DNA of 5,235 nucleotides from Selenomonadaceae bacterium. GTDB lineage: Bacteria; Bacillota; Negativicutes; Selenomonadales; Selenomonadaceae. Below, one piece after another: positions 1 to 5,235 of the stretch. The stretch lies in NCBI GenBank assembly GCA_017390245.1, contig JAFPCE010000213.1, positions 1 through 5,235 on the forward strand, read 5' to 3'. The stretch's first letter is position 1. The number at the start of each line of letters is the position of its first letter. A model generated the notes under the pieces. That model ran no database searches. It worked only from the letters and a program-made list of their open reading frames with translations, and had not been told where the DNA came from. The position numbers and the translations under genes are program-made.

Positions 1-220
1 GAATCATGGCTATGCTGTAGATGAGGAATCCTTAAAGAATCTTCCAGTAGAGGTTACTCACATTAACGTCAATGACGGCACTATTGAGGGCATCCGTCAT
101 AAGGAGCTGCCTTTGTTCTGTGTACAGTATCATCCTGAGGCTTCTCCAGGTCCTGATGACAATATGTATCTGTTTGATCAGTTCTGGACTATGCTTACTG
201 GCGAGACAAAGGGGGAATAA
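1..220 (+). CDS. carA: Carbamoyl-phosphate synthase small (glutaminase) subunit, 3' end only
   Basis: This is the last 72 codons of the small subunit; the first complete codon begins at base 2 and the gene starts outside the window. The subunit is a class I (triad) glutamine amidotransferase that hydrolyses glutamine and channels ammonia to CarB for carbamoyl phosphate, used for pyrimidines and arginine in the cytoplasm. The fragment opens with the conserved NHGYAVD segment. It then carries QYHPEASPGPDD, whose His and Glu (bases 131-139) are the His and Glu of the Cys-His-Glu triad. The nucleophilic Cys lies upstream and cannot be seen. The C-terminus (LFDQFW then about 10 residues) is normal for the family, so the gene is truncated only by the window edge. 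The stop TAA at 218-220 is 2 bases before the carB start, as expected for co-translated subunits of one complex. The neighbouring carB makes the identification secure. Confidence 0.96.
   Translation, partial: NHGYAVDEESLKNLPVEVTHINVNDGTIEGIRHKELPLFCVQYHPEASPGPDDNMYLFDQFWTMLTGETKGE
208..215 (+). promoter_or_regulatory. Ribosome binding site of carB (inside carA end)
   Basis: AAAGGGGG lies in the last codons of carA, 7 bases before the GTG at 223. It supports GTG 223 as the carB start; the next in-frame ATG (253) would remove the first ten residues, and the LKKVMVIGSGP beta strand of the first domain would then begin at its edge. The site is G-rich rather than the canonical AGGAGG. Confidence 0.7.
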
Positions 221-222
221 CA

Positions 223-3200
223 GTGCCAAAGAAGGAAAATTTAAAGAAGGTTATGGTTATCGGCTCTGGCCCTATTATTATCGGCCAGGCTGCGGAATTT
301 GACTATGCAGGTTCCCAGGCTTGCCGCGCTTTGAAGGAAGAAGGCCTGGAGGTTGTACTGGTTAACAGCAATCCTGCAACCATTATGACTGATGCCAACA
401 TTGCAGATCGTGTATATATTGAGCCTTTGACAGTGGATTTCTTAGAAGAAATCATCAGCAAGGAGCGTCCTGATGGACTTTTAGCAACCTTAGGCGGCCA
501 GGCAGGACTGAATCTGGCTGTAGAGCTGTCTGAAAAGGGTATCTTGGCCAAGTATGAGGTTGAGCTTTTAGGTACTTCCTTAAAGGCTATTGAGCAGGCT
601 GAGGACCGTGAGCTGTTCAAAGAGACCATGAACAAGCTAGGTGAGCCTATTCCTGAGTCTACCATTGTGGAGGATGTAACCTCTGCTGTTAACTTTGCTA
701 ATGAGATTGGCTATCCTCTGATTGTCCGTCCTGCTTATACCATGGGTGGTACCGGCGGCGGTATTGCTGAAAATGAAGAGGAATTAATTGATATCGTTAT
801 TAAGGGCTTAAAGTACTCCCTGATAGGCCAGGTACTCATTGAGCGCAGTGTTGCTGGCTGGAAGGAAATCGAGTATGAGGTAATGCGTGACGGCAACGAC
901 AACTGCATCACCGTCTGCAACATGGAAAACTTTGACCCTGTTGGTGTGCATACTGGTGACTCCATTGTAGTTGCACCTTCTCAGACCTTAAGTGACCATG
1001 AATATCAGATGCTGAGAAGCGCATCTATCCGCATTATCCGTGAGCTGGGTATCGAGGGCGGCTGTAATGCTCAGTACGCTTTAGACCCTGATTCCAATCA
1101 GTACTATGTTATCGAGGTTAACCCTCGTGTAAGCCGTTCTTCTGCACTGGCTTCCAAGGCAACAGGTTATCCTATTGCTAAGGTTTCCGCTAAGATTGCT
1201 ATCGGTTATACTCTGGATGAAATCACCAATGCTGTAACTCAGAAGACCAAGGCCTGCTTTGAGCCTGCTCTTGACTACTGCGTTGTGAAGTTCCCACGCT
1301 GGCCATTTGATAAGTTCGTTTATGCTGACAAGACCTTAGGTACTCAGATGAAGGCTACCGGCGAGGTTATGTCCATTGACAGAAACTTTGAGGGGGCTAT
1401 CTTAAAGGCTGTCCGTTCCCTGGAAATCGGTGTACACCGCCTTCACATGGAAGATATGGATGCCTGGGATGATGAGACAGTGAAGAAGCATTTATCCCGC
1501 TGCAATGATGAGCGTATCTTTGTTATTGCTGAAGCATTGCGCCGTGGCATAGCAACTGTGGATGAGATTCATGCTATTACCAAGGTAGATGAATGGTTCC
1601 TCCGTAAGATTAAGAAAATCACCGATGTGGAAAATAAGCTGAAGGAAGGGGTTATGACTCCTAGCCTGATGCTGCAGGCTAAGGATGTAGGCCTGGCTGA
1701 CCGTTCCATTGCTGAGGTCATGGGCAAGACTGCTGATGAAATCCGCACCATGAGAAAGACCATGAACATTCTGCCATGCTACAAGATGGTTGATACCTGT
1801 GCAGCAGAGTTTGAGGCTGCTACTCCATATTATTACTCTACCTTCCATGCACAGGAGGATGAGGTTGATACCTCTGGCAGCCACCGCAAGGTTATGGTTC
1901 TGGGTTCTGGTCCTATCCGTATCGGCCAGGGCGTAGAGTTTGACTACTGCTCTGTACATTCTGTATGGGCACTTAGAGCAATGGGCATTGAGGCAATTAT
2001 TGTCAACAACAACCCAGAGACAGTTTCTACTGACTTTGATATTTCCGACAGACTTTACTTTGAACCGCTTACTCCTGAGGATGTATTAAACATCATTGAC
2101 AAGGAAAAGCCAGAGGGGGTTATTGTACAGTTTGGCGGACAGACTGCCATTAACCTGGCTGAGTCATTGTCTAAAGCTGGTGTCAAGGTATTTGGTACCT
2201 CTGTAGATGATATTGACAGAGCAGAGGACAGAGAGCGCTTTGATGAGGTATTGACTCAGGCTGGCATTCCTAGACCAAAAGGAATTTCTGTAACCAATCA
2301 GGAGGATGCTATCAAGGGTGCTGCTGAAATCGGTTATCCTGTAATGGTTCGTCCTTCCTATGTACTGGGCGGCCGTGCTATGGAAATCGTTTATAACGAA
2401 GATGAGCTGAAGGACTACATGGGCCGTGCTGTTAAGGTTACTCCTGAGCACCCTGTTCTGGTAGACAGATACATGCAGGGTACTGAGGTAGAGGTTGATG
2501 CGATTTCCGATGGTATTGACGTAGTTATCCCAGGCATTATGGAGCACGTTGAGCGCGCAGGCGTACATTCTGGTGACTCCATTGCCGTATATCCGCCACA
2601 GACCTTGTCCTCTAAGGTTATCTTCACCATCATTGACTACACCAAGCGCCTGGCTATGGGCCTCCATGTAAAGGGCTTAATGAACATCCAGTATGTTGTG
2701 GTTAATGATGAAGTATATGTTATTGAGGTAAATCCTCGTTCCTCCAGAACTGTGCCATTCCTCAGCAAGGTAACTGATGTACAGATGGTAGATGTGGCTA
2801 CCCAGGTAGCCTTAGGTGCATCCTTAAAGGAACTTGGCTACAAGTCCGGCCTGGTAACTCCTAAGCCTTATGTGGCTGTAAAGGCACCAGTATTCTCCTT
2901 TAACAAGATGACTGATGTAGATATTTCCCTTGGGCCTGAGATGAAGTCCACTGGTGAGGTAATGGGTATTGACTATCATTATGCCCGTGCCCTTTACAAG
3001 GCTATTACCGGTGCAGGCATGAACATTCCTGTACACGGCTGCATTCTCTTCACTGTTGCGAACAAGGATAAGGAAGAGATGAAGCACCTGGCAAAGGCCT
3101 TCTCTGAGCTTGGCTTCAAACTGGTAGCTACTGCAGGCAGTGCCAAGGCTATCCAGTCCATGGGCATTGACGCTGAGGTGGTAGGCAAGATGCATGAGCG

Positions 3201-3459
3201 CAGCGCTGACATCATTCAGATGATTAAGAAGGGCAATATTCACATGGTTATCAATACCATGACCCAGAACCAGGGCAAGAGCGTAGCCCACGATGGCTTC
3301 AAGATTCGCCGTGCAACAGTTGAGCATGCTATTCCTTGCTTAACTTCCCTGGATACTGCCTGGGAGGTTCTCCGTGTGCTGTCCTTTATGAGAGACCGCC
3401 GTCTGGTATACAGCCTGGCACTTCAGGACTATGTAGGCGGTGGCGATGATTTGGCTTAA
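223..3459 (+). CDS. carB: Carbamoyl-phosphate synthase large subunit
   Basis: The 1078-residue product is full length (the E. coli protein is 1073). It makes carbamoyl phosphate from bicarbonate, two ATP and ammonia delivered by CarA. Two homologous halves are visible, each opening with a pre-ATP-grasp segment: VMVIGSGPIIIGQ at about 11-22 and VMVLGSGPIRIGQ at about 557-569. ATP-grasp 1 (about 128-320, glycine loop MGGTGGG at 174-180) forms carboxyphosphate; its metal ligands are Q284, E298 and N300. An oligomerisation region spans about 400-545. ATP-grasp 2 (about 670-860) phosphorylates carbamate; its ligands are Q823, E835 and N837. The C-terminal MGS-like allosteric domain (about 935-1070) keeps TAGSAKAI, K989 and the INT at 1010-1012. 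These match positions that bind UMP in E. coli, so feedback inhibition by UMP is likely but inferred. The start is GTG, 2 bases after carA. No frameshift or missing catalytic residue was seen. Confidence 0.98.
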   Translation: MPKKENLKKVMVIGSGPIIIGQAAEFDYAGSQACRALKEEGLEVVLVNSNPATIMTDANIADRVYIEPLTVDFLEEIISKERPDGLLATLGGQAGLNLAVELSEKGILAKYEVELLGTSLKAIEQAEDRELFKETMNKLGEPIPESTIVEDVTSAVNFANEIGYPLIVRPAYTMGGTGGGIAENEEELIDIVIKGLKYSLIGQVLIERSVAGWKEIEYEVMRDGNDNCITVCNMENFDPVGVHTGDSIVVAPSQTLSDHEYQMLRSASIRIIRELGIEGGCNAQYALDPDSNQYYVIEVNPRVSRSSALASKATGYPIAKVSAKIAIGYTLDEITNAVTQKTKACFEPALDYCVVKFPRWPFDKFVYADKTLGTQMKATGEVMSIDRNFEGAILKAVRSLEIGVHRLHMEDMDAWDDETVKKHLSRCNDERIFVIAEALRRGIATVDEIHAITKVDEWFLRKIKKITDVENKLKEGVMTPSLMLQAKDVGLADRSIAEVMGKTADEIRTMRKTMNILPCYKMVDTCAAEFEAATPYYYSTFHAQEDEVDTSGSHRKVMVLGSGPIRIGQGVEFDYCSVHSVWALRAMGIEAIIVNNNPETVSTDFDISDRLYFEPLTPEDVLNIIDKEKPEGVIVQFGGQTAINLAESLSKAGVKVFGTSVDDIDRAEDRERFDEVLTQAGIPRPKGISVTNQEDAIKGAAEIGYPVMVRPSYVLGGRAMEIVYNEDELKDYMGRAVKVTPEHPVLVDRYMQGTEVEVDAISDGIDVVIPGIMEHVERAGVHSGDSIAVYPPQTLSSKVIFTIIDYTKRLAMGLHVKGLMNIQYVVVNDEVYVIEVNPRSSRTVPFLSKVTDVQMVDVATQVALGASLKELGYKSGLVTPKPYVAVKAPVFSFNKMTDVDISLGPEMKSTGEVMGIDYHYARALYKAITGAGMNIPVHGCILFTVANKDKEEMKHLAKAFSELGFKLVATAGSAKAIQSMGIDAEVVGKMHERSADIIQMIKKGNIHMVINTMTQNQGKSVAHDGFKIRRATVEHAIPCLTSLDTAWEVLRVLSFMRDRRLVYSLALQDYVGGGDDLA

Positions 3460-3465
3460 TAGCTG

Positions 3466-3475
3466 AAAGAGGAGG
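3466..3475 (+). promoter_or_regulatory. Ribosome binding site of pyrF
   Basis: AAAGAGGAGG lies in the 22-base gap after carB, 6 bases before the ATG at 3482. It is a near-perfect anti-Shine-Dalgarno match and fixes the pyrF start. The gap has room for this site but for no promoter or terminator, so pyrF must be read through from carB. Confidence 0.85.
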
Positions 3476-3481
3476 AAAATA

Positions 3482-4198
3482 ATGGCAGATAACAGATTGA
3501 TTGTAGCTTTAGACTTTCATACTCTTGAGGATGTTAAGACTCTGGTGGAGGAGCTGGGGGACAGCGTATCCTACTACAAGGTAGGCATGGAGCTGTTCTA
3601 TAGTGCTGGCCCACAGGTTATTACTTACTTGAAGGAAAAGAACAAGAATATTTTCCTGGATTTGAAATTACATGATATTCCTAATACCGTAGGAGAGGGC
3701 TTATGCTCTCTCATGCGGCTGGGAGCAGATATAGTTAATGTACATGCTTCTGGCGGCTTTACCATGATGAAGACTGCTGCAGAAAAGCTCCATGCTTTAG
3801 CAGAAAAGCAGGGTGTGCCTTGTCCAAAGATTATTGCTGTGACCATTTTGACAAGCATCAATGAAGAGGACTGGGCGGGCCTTGGCATGGAATGTGAAAT
3901 CCGCCATCAGGTAGTGCGCCTGGCGAAGCTGACCAAGGAAGCTGGCTTAGATGGTGTTGTAGCATCTCCTCAGGAGGCCAGTGCTATCCGTGAAGCCTGC
4001 GGACCAGATTTCATGATAGTAACTCCTGGTGCGCGTCCAGCAGGGGCTGCTATAAACGACCAGAGCCGCATTGCTACACCAGCCAGTGCATTAACCAACG
4101 GTGCCAGCCATCTGGTGGTAGGCAGGCCAATACGTGCAGCAGAAGATCCAAAGGCTGAAGCTTTAGCGATTATTAAGGAAATGGAGAGTGTAAAGTAA
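3482..4198 (+). CDS. pyrF: Orotidine 5'-phosphate decarboxylase (type 1)
   Basis: The 238-residue product catalyses the last step to UMP, decarboxylation of OMP without any cofactor, as a cytoplasmic TIM-barrel dimer. Length matches the compact bacterial type 1 family. The substrate-binding D11 (VALDF) and K33 (YYKVG) are present. The catalytic D-x-K-x-x-D motif is intact as D60, K62 and D65 in LDLKLHDIPNTV. The phosphate-binding end is intact too: TPGAR at 181-185, Q194, and R215 in VVGRPI. This residue numbering is the same as I recall for the B. subtilis enzyme. The ATG follows an excellent Shine-Dalgarno site, and the stop shares its last base with the pyrE start (TAATG). The gene is 22 bases after carB, the place where pyrK-pyrD precede pyrF in B. 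subtilis. No anomalies were seen. Confidence 0.98.
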   Translation: MADNRLIVALDFHTLEDVKTLVEELGDSVSYYKVGMELFYSAGPQVITYLKEKNKNIFLDLKLHDIPNTVGEGLCSLMRLGADIVNVHASGGFTMMKTAAEKLHALAEKQGVPCPKIIAVTILTSINEEDWAGLGMECEIRHQVVRLAKLTKEAGLDGVVASPQEASAIREACGPDFMIVTPGARPAGAAINDQSRIATPASALTNGASHLVVGRPIRAAEDPKAEALAIIKEMESVK

Positions 4199-4794
4199 TG
4201 AGCGACGCTATGACTGAAAAAGAAGTAGAGGATTTATTAATCGAAACCAGCGCAATTATGGAGGGACATTTCCTTTTGACCTCCGGACTGCATAGTCCAC
4301 GCTATGTAGAGAAGTTCAATGTGCTGCAGAAGCCTGTATACACCGAAAAGCTCTGCCGTGCTATGGCAGAAAAGTTCAAGGATGCCAACATTGAGACTGT
4401 TGTAGGTCCTGTAACTGGTGGCATTCTGTTAGCCCATGAAACAGGCAAGGCACTTGGCACCCGTGCTATCTTCACTGAGCGTGAAAATGGCAAGATGACC
4501 TTCCGCCGTGGCTTTACCCTGCATGAAGGCGAGCGTGTTCTAATCGTAGAGGATATTGTAACCACTGGCGGTTCTATCCGTGAGGTAATCGACGTAGTTA
4601 AGGAACATGGTGGCATCCCAGTAGCAGTAAGTATGCTGGTAGACCGCAGCGGTGGCAAAGCAACCTTCGGTGACGTACCAAGCACCGCACTGCTGCACAT
4701 GGACGTAAAAACCTATCAGCCAGACGAATGCCCACTGTGCAAGCAGGGTATCCCAATGACAAAAAGAGGGCGTACTGGAAAGACAGAGGTATAA
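4198..4794 (+). CDS. pyrE: Orotate phosphoribosyltransferase
   Basis: The 198-residue product joins orotate to PRPP, giving OMP and pyrophosphate; OMP is then the substrate of PyrF, encoded just upstream. It is a type I phosphoribosyltransferase. The PRPP signature VLIVEDIVTTGGSI is at about 114-127, with the acidic pair E118-D119. The substrate segment FLLTSGLHSPRYVEKF is at 25-40, VGPVTGGILLA at about 69-79, and a putative flexible catalytic loop ERENGKMTFRRGF at 94-106. The tail has CPLCKQGIP (C178, C181), seen in the shorter 'Thermus-like' OPRTase subgroup and not in the E. coli type. The ATG at 4198 overlaps the pyrF stop by one base and is preceded by GGAGAG at 4183-4188, 9 bases away. 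An in-frame ATG at 4210 is a weaker alternative, because the overlap argues for 4198. It is the last gene of the operon. Confidence 0.97.
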   Translation: MSDAMTEKEVEDLLIETSAIMEGHFLLTSGLHSPRYVEKFNVLQKPVYTEKLCRAMAEKFKDANIETVVGPVTGGILLAHETGKALGTRAIFTERENGKMTFRRGFTLHEGERVLIVEDIVTTGGSIREVIDVVKEHGGIPVAVSMLVDRSGGKATFGDVPSTALLHMDVKTYQPDECPLCKQGIPMTKRGRTGKTEV

Positions 4795-4822
4795 TTTTTA
4801 ACTGAATAGAAAATAAGCAAAA

Positions 4823-4855
4823 AGGCAGAGCCCGCAAGGGTTCTGCCTAATTTTT
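4823..4855 (+). terminator. Intrinsic terminator after pyrE, probably bidirectional
   Basis: An 11-bp stem (4823-4833 with 4838-4848, one G-U pair) is closed by a GCAA tetraloop of the stable GNRA type. It is followed by AA and five T. It lies 28 bases after the pyrE stop and ends the pyr operon. Five A at 4819-4823 immediately precede the stem, so on the minus strand the same hairpin is followed directly by a T-tract; it could therefore also stop transcription coming from the right. No facing gene is visible in this window. Confidence 0.93.
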
Positions 4856-4901
4856 CATACGGACAGTAATAATATGAACTCAGTTCATATAGGTATGAAA
4901 A
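4852..4901. repeat. Outer inverted repeat, 9-bp perfect arms
   Basis: TTTTCATAC at 4852-4860 is the exact reverse complement of GTATGAAAA at 4893-4901. The arms are separated by 32 bases that hold the 19-bp palindrome at 4872-4890. The left arm overlaps the T-tract of the pyrE terminator. The role is unknown: it may be paired regulator sites together with the inner palindrome, or the remnant of a small element. Confidence 0.6.
4872..4890. promoter_or_regulatory. Perfect 19-bp palindrome, candidate operator
   Basis: ATATGAACT, one C, then AGTTCATAT form a perfect palindrome with 9-bp arms. One central base is too short for an RNA loop, so a DNA-binding dimer site is more likely than a transcribed hairpin. 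The core GAAC-N3-GTTC resembles operators of TetR-type repressors in general layout; the Gram-positive LexA box is different (CGAAC-N4-GTTCG). It ends 16 bases before the -35 box of the downstream promoter, roughly -70 to -53 from the expected start. That suits an activator, or a repressor acting with other half-sites. The binding protein is not in the window. Confidence 0.6.
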
Positions 4902-4906
4902 TCATC

Positions 4907-4936
4907 TTGATTTATCTGAAAATAATGATATATAAT
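4907..4936 (+). promoter_or_regulatory. Sigma-70/SigA-type promoter of the small-gene unit
   Basis: A TTGATT -35 box (4907-4912) and a perfect TATAAT -10 box (4931-4936) are separated by 18 bases. Transcription should begin near 4943, giving a leader of about 45 bases before the ATG at 4987. It follows the pyrE terminator, so the next genes form an independent unit. No hairpin attenuator or riboswitch is visible in the short leader. Confidence 0.72.
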
Positions 4937-4972
4937 GTGGATATTCATAAAGGCTGTAATTATTTGTATGTT

Positions 4973-4978
4973 AGGAGG
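4973..4978 (+). promoter_or_regulatory. Ribosome binding site of the 58-codon gene
   Basis: A perfect AGGAGG lies 8 bases before the ATG at 4987. Together with the upstream promoter it is the main evidence that the very short reading frame is a real gene. Confidence 0.8.
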
Positions 4979-4986
4979 GATACAGT

Positions 4987-5163
4987 ATGGCAACCAAAAG
5001 CATTATAAAGAATGTAAATATAAAAGGCCGTAAACAGATTAGTCAGCTTGTGTCTGCCCTGGAACATGCACATGAATATAGGGGCGAAGAAGTAATAATG
5101 ACAAGAGCTGTCTCCGAAGTAAAAGGGGAAAAGATAAATAAATTCTTTGAGAATTATATTTAA
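4987..5163 (+). CDS. Small 58-aa protein, candidate antitoxin-like partner of the next gene
   Basis: The 58-codon frame starts with ATG and ends at TAA 5161-5163. It has its own promoter and a perfect Shine-Dalgarno. The protein begins MATKSIIKNVNIKGRK, continues with a likely amphipathic helix (about 16-30, QISQLVSALEHAHEY), a short strand with a basic end (EEVIMTR, 34-40), and a Lys-rich C-terminal stretch ending KINKFFENYI. It has no signal peptide or membrane segment. From memory it resembles small Firmicute proteins encoded just before GNAT-like acetyltransferases, with the pattern (M)xTKSIxKNxxIKxRK...LVxALExA...VxGExIxxxF. The next gene begins 12 bases after the stop, which suggests co-translation. 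Four of its seven Ile codons are ATA, which is rare in carB, and the frame is AT-richer than the pyr genes; this hints at recent acquisition. An antitoxin role is inferred; the existence of the gene is better supported than its function. Confidence 0.75.
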   Translation: MATKSIIKNVNIKGRKQISQLVSALEHAHEYRGEEVIMTRAVSEVKGEKINKFFENYI

Positions 5164-5175
5164 GGAGTGGCTCTG

Positions 5176-5235
5176 GTGCTGGGATATACAAAGATAAATT
5201 TGCGTGATATGTCAGAAAATATGGAGGCAGAACGC
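5176..5235 (+). CDS. 5' end of an unidentified gene, possibly a GNAT-type acetyltransferase (partial)
   Basis: An open frame of 20 codons begins at GTG 5176 and runs off the window without a stop. AAGGAG at 5162-5167, overlapping the stop of the preceding gene, is 8 bases from the GTG and supports this start; a CTG directly before it is unlikely to be used. The visible residues begin MLGYTKINLRDMSEN. The LGYxKINLRDM opening recalls the N-terminus of GNAT-like N-acetyltransferase proteins that follow a roughly 55-60-aa partner gene in Firmicutes. No catalytic or acetyl-CoA-binding motif lies within the window, so the function cannot be verified here. The 12-base spacing places it in one operon with the 58-codon gene. 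Confidence 0.6.
   Translation, partial: MLGYTKINLRDMSENMEAER

Noticed and set aside
72..302. Plus-strand frame of 76 codons across the carA-carB junction
   Set aside because: It overlaps the conserved carA end and carB start in another frame, and the translation is Cys- and Leu-rich with no family resemblance.
247..1950. DNA-level repeat between the two halves of carB (around 247-305 and 1888-1946)
   Set aside because: This is the ancient internal duplication present in all CarB proteins, with conserved glycine-rich motifs using similar codons. It is not a recent repeat.
1492..1959. Long minus-strand open frame (155 codons) inside carB
   Set aside because: It lies wholly opposite the conserved carB coding sequence, and its translation shows no recognisable domain. 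It and the other minus-strand frames in carB, pyrF and pyrE are most simply explained as shadows of the codon bias on the coding strand.
4620..4794. Apparent shift to CCA and C-ending codons at the end of pyrE
   Set aside because: The stretch is short and the protein sequence continues the family without a break. Mixed codon use also occurs elsewhere in the operon, so this is not evidence of recombination.
4598..4837. Minus-strand frame of 79 codons over the pyrE end and terminator
   Set aside because: Its start region falls within the terminator hairpin, most of it is opposite pyrE, and no promoter or ribosome binding site is convincing.
4872..4890. LexA (SOS) box
   Set aside because: The core is GAAC-N3-GTTC without the flanking C and G; the Gram-positive LexA consensus needs CGAAC-N4-GTTCG.
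4937..4986. Riboswitch or attenuator in the leader of the small gene
   Set aside because: The leader is only about 45 bases, and no stable hairpin or terminator alternative could be found in it.

Overview
The window is the downstream half of a de novo pyrimidine (UMP) biosynthesis operon on the + strand, followed by a strong intrinsic terminator and the start of a second, unrelated transcription unit at the right edge. The layout is carA (3' end only), carB, pyrF, pyrE, terminator, a roughly 130-base AT-rich regulatory gap, a 58-codon small gene, and the first 20 codons of a further gene that runs off the window.

The organism looks like a low-to-moderate GC Firmicute. The evidence is strong AGGAGG-type ribosome binding sites, compact gene spacing, an intrinsic hairpin plus U-tract terminator, the carA-carB-...-pyrF-pyrE order known from Bacillus-type pyr operons, and protein sequences of Firmicute character. 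A Negativicutes or Clostridia member is plausible, but this is a guess from memory of the families and not shown by the window.

The four pyr genes cover the first and the last two steps of the pathway. CarA and CarB make carbamoyl phosphate from glutamine, bicarbonate and ATP. PyrE attaches orotate to PRPP to give OMP, and PyrF decarboxylates OMP to UMP. The catalytic residues I can locate in all four products are intact, so they should be functional. pyrK and pyrD, which sit between carB and pyrF in Bacillus subtilis, are absent here; carB is followed after only 22 bases by pyrF. Spacing (2 bases between carA and carB, 22 between carB and pyrF, TAATG overlap between pyrF and pyrE) indicates one transcript with translational coupling.

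The most interesting part is the right edge (about 4852-5235). A perfect 19-bp palindrome nested inside a second perfect inverted repeat lies upstream of a good sigma-70-type promoter. That promoter drives a 58-aa protein and a closely following second gene. The two-gene layout and the sequences resemble, from memory, a small antitoxin-like protein plus GNAT-type acetyltransferase pair of Firmicutes. The second gene is cut too early to confirm this.
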